Shown one piece after another: positions 39,553 to 41,778 of a stretch of DNA of 41,778 nucleotides. The notes beneath the pieces are model-generated. The model was not told the DNA's origin. It ran no database searches and saw nothing but the letters and a program-made list of their open reading frames with translations. Both the position numbers and the translations under genes were made by a program. Source of the stretch: Mesotaenium endlicherianum (Eukaryota; Streptophyta; Zygnematophyceae; Zygnematales; Mesotaeniaceae); NCBI GenBank assembly GCA_009602735.1, contig WELA01007315.1, forward strand, positions 775,457 through 817,234, written 5' to 3'. Numbering within the stretch: position 1 is the first letter of the stretch; each line of letters starts with the position of its first letter.

Positions 39553-41778
39553 GAGGATGCTAGAGATAGTGAGTCGTCACTAGCTGCCCTCGTAGCAGGT
39601 ATTATTAGTCCTGCTGAACTGGATTCACTATGCATGTCTGACAAACAGATAAAGGAGACCATCAGCAATATAGACATCCAGAGAGTGCACACTCTGGATG
39701 CTCTTGTTCCACCTGATGTCCAACATTTCTTTGCTATGTCAGGAGAACAATGCGAAAGTCAGGAAAAGACAGTTCCCCGTATCCTACTGCATTGCATGAT
39801 TGCAGGTAGGAAGGTGAGGGCATTTGTTGACGGAGGGGCGTCACATACTTTTATCCACAAGGACTTAGTTAAGCAGCTAAGGCTGCCTACTGTCACCCAA
39901 GGGAATAGAAAAATATTCCTTGGAAATTCCTCAAGTATCCCGGGAGGAGTTATAACCAAGCCTATTGAGGTCCAGTTAGGTTCTGGCATTGCAGTTCTAA
40001 CTGAAACGCTTACATTTGAGGTACTCAACACTGGCTTTTATGATCTCGTGCTAGGCAGATCCTGGCTAATAGAGATCAAGCTGAAGTGTGTTGGAGCAGA
40101 GGTACAATTAAAGTGAGAGGAGCCAGTGATGGGCAGACTGACTTGGCACCCACCAGTGCTCTTCCTCTTGTCCTGTGTGGATGGCAAATGAAGGAAAAGA
40201 AGAGGCTTCCAGAAGGATGCAAGTTGCTGAATGCAATGGAGTTCGTCAAAAGCTGGAACCAGAAGGAAGACAGAATGTTCTGTCTGCTGCTAAGAGAGGT
40301 ACCTCCTCAACCTGAAGAAGTGGTTGAGAAAAAGGTAAGCCCTCCGGAGCACCCTACTGCTGCAAAAATTGTTGCTCAGTACACTGATGTATTTAATATG
40401 CCTCCAGGACTACCCCCTAAGAGGGAAGTAGATCATAGGATTGATCTATTACCTGGGAGTCAGCCACCTTGGCAACGCACGTATGGCTTGTCTTATGTGG
40501 AGAGCGAGGAGTTGAAAACACAGATTGCAGAGCTTGAGGAAAATGGTTATATTTCTCCCAGTAAATCACCTTACGGTGCACCCATCCTATTTGTTAAGAA
40601 AAAGGATGGCAGTATGCGGATGTGTGTGGATTACAGAGCCCTGAACAGAATTACAGTAAAGAACAAGTATGCTTTACCCAGAATCGAGGACTTGCTTGAT
40701 ACCCTGTCTGGCGCTAAGGTGTTCAGTAAGATAGATCTCAAGAGTGGTTATCATCAAATCAGAATTGCTGAGGGGGATGAACACAAGACTGCTTTCCGCA
40801 CACGTTATGGACACTATGAGTTCAACGTGATGCCATTTGGACTGACTAATGCTCCTGCTACCTTCATGGGTGCTATGAATGACATATTCAGACCTTATTT
40901 GGATAAGTTTGTGCAAGTTTTCCTGGATGATATTTTAATTTTCTCTAAAGATGAAACTCAGCACACTACACACTTAAAGACAGTTCTGGACACTCTGCGG
41001 AAAAATCACTTATATGCTAAAATGAGCAAGTGTGATTTCTTTAAGAAAAGTGTTGAATTCTTAGGCCACGTTGTCAGTAAAGAGGGCATCAGTGTGGATC
41101 CTAAGAAAGTCCAGACCATAAGGGACTGGCCAGTACCACACTCTGTCTCTGAAGTTAGATCCTTCCTCGGGTTGGCTAACTACTATAGGAGATTTATTGA
41201 GAATTATTCCACAAAGGCCAGTAAACTGACTGACCTTACTAAGAAAGACATCGGGTATGTGTGGGGGGAAGAGCAGCAGGCTGCCTTCCAGACCCTTAAA
41301 GATGCCCTTTGTTCTGCCCCAGTGCTAGCCGTGTATGACCCCAGCAAACCGGTGCAGGTGGTTACTGATGCCTCTGATTTTGCCATGGGTGCTATTTTGT
41401 TGCAGCCTGCTGACAAAACCACAAAGGATGGTAAGGTACGGCGGCAGTGGCATCCTGTGTTGTATGAGTCTATGAAATTTAATCCAGCGGAGATTAATTA
41501 CTCAGTGCATGATAAAGAGCTGCTAGCTATCATTCATGTACTCAAACAGTGGAGAGCATACTTACATGGTAAAGCTTTTAAGGTGATTNCCTTTGAAGGT
41601 GATTACAGATCATCTAGCTCTGACTCACTTTCAGAAGAAGTCCAAGCTGTCAAGGAGAGAGAACCGCTGGAGCCAGATGCTGGAGCAGTTCCAAGTCCAG
41701 ATCGACTACAAACCAGGGAAGTTGAATCCTGCTGATGCACTCTCTAGAAGACCTGACTTGCAAGAAAGGAACTTTAGT
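39517..41778 (+). pseudogene. Element C pol (broken, partial)
   Basis: Protease-like region with [15 protein letters not shown] is intact to about 40065. There a one-base deletion (GGCTAATAG against GGCTTAATAG in B) shifts the frame; the other frame is open from 40086. RT keeps [13 protein letters not shown] and RNase H keeps VVTDASDFA. At 41589 an undetermined base sits in a short duplication of AAGGTGATT, which breaks the frame; it looks like an assembly join. The window ends within the sequence corresponding to the RNase H/integrase linker. Confidence 0.9.

Larger units (their letters stand above)
38024..41778 (+). mobile_element. Element C: tandem partner of B, broken, truncated by window end
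   Basis: Begins at the shared LTR with PBS TGGTATCGGAGC (38025-38036) and repeats B's gag and pol at very high identity, but with its own nonsense and single-base changes. The right part (rest of RNase H, integrase, ORF3, LTR) lies beyond the window. Because B and C bodies differ, the tandem arose by recombination between two copies rather than by recent exact duplication. Confidence 0.93.

Overview
The window looks like nuclear DNA of a plant-lineage (streptophyte) eukaryote with a genome full of nested LTR retrotransposons. Three things point there: an intron-rich carotenoid cleavage dioxygenase gene with CCD1-like motifs, Ty3/gypsy elements with C-terminal chromodomains, and primer-binding sites close to the plant initiator-tRNA-Met type. 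The protein style resembles the charophyte Chara braunii. That is recognition, not a database match. No bacterial genes, CRISPR array, rRNA or tRNA genes were seen.

Layout. 1-2585 (minus strand): the first six coding exons of a CCD1-like gene, including a 15-nt microexon; the 3' part lies beyond the left edge. 2586-6609: AT-rich, no recognised gene, with a long imperfect inverted repeat (3586-4537), short tandem repeats and many CAATTG palindromes. 6610-19351: old Ty3 element A (plus), a Russian doll. Element D (9413-16748, minus, chromovirus) lies inside its body, and a young solo LTR of A's own family (12001-12721) lies inside D's integrase. A's 3' LTR is broken by solo LTR H1 (17135-17850) and by LTR-like insertion I (18207-19330). 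19352-20749: unique or decayed DNA with a hAT-type MITE (19480-19724). 20750-27346: a miniature LTR element (TRIM: LTRs about 138-141 bp, internal region 197 bp) whose 3' LTR is split by decayed chromovirus F (21182-27297, TSD CGCGC). 27751-28735: second H-family solo LTR, itself carrying a second MITE copy (28357-28603). 29229-38023: element B, the youngest and apparently intact relative of A. 38024-41778: element C, a tandem partner sharing B's 3' LTR, with several breaks and truncated by the window end.

How the genes work together. In B, gag (492 aa) and pol (protease, RT, RNase H, integrase, chromodomain) overlap in the -1 frame. At the overlap sit a T TTA AAA slippery heptamer, a 7-nt spacer and a perfect 10-bp hairpin, kept in C and (with one G.U pair) in A. 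Downstream of pol, B carries an extra intact 550-566 aa reading frame of unknown function (coiled coil, Trp/Tyr-rich middle, acidic patch, RS-like tail). It is preceded by a branch-point/acceptor-like signal and flanked by two copies of the polypurine-tract sequence.

Most notable items: the accessory ORF3 and its apparent capture between duplicated PPTs, the -1 frameshift signal, the TRIM element split by a possible helper, the two-copy hAT MITE family with 8-bp TSDs, and the hidden CCD gene with its microexon.
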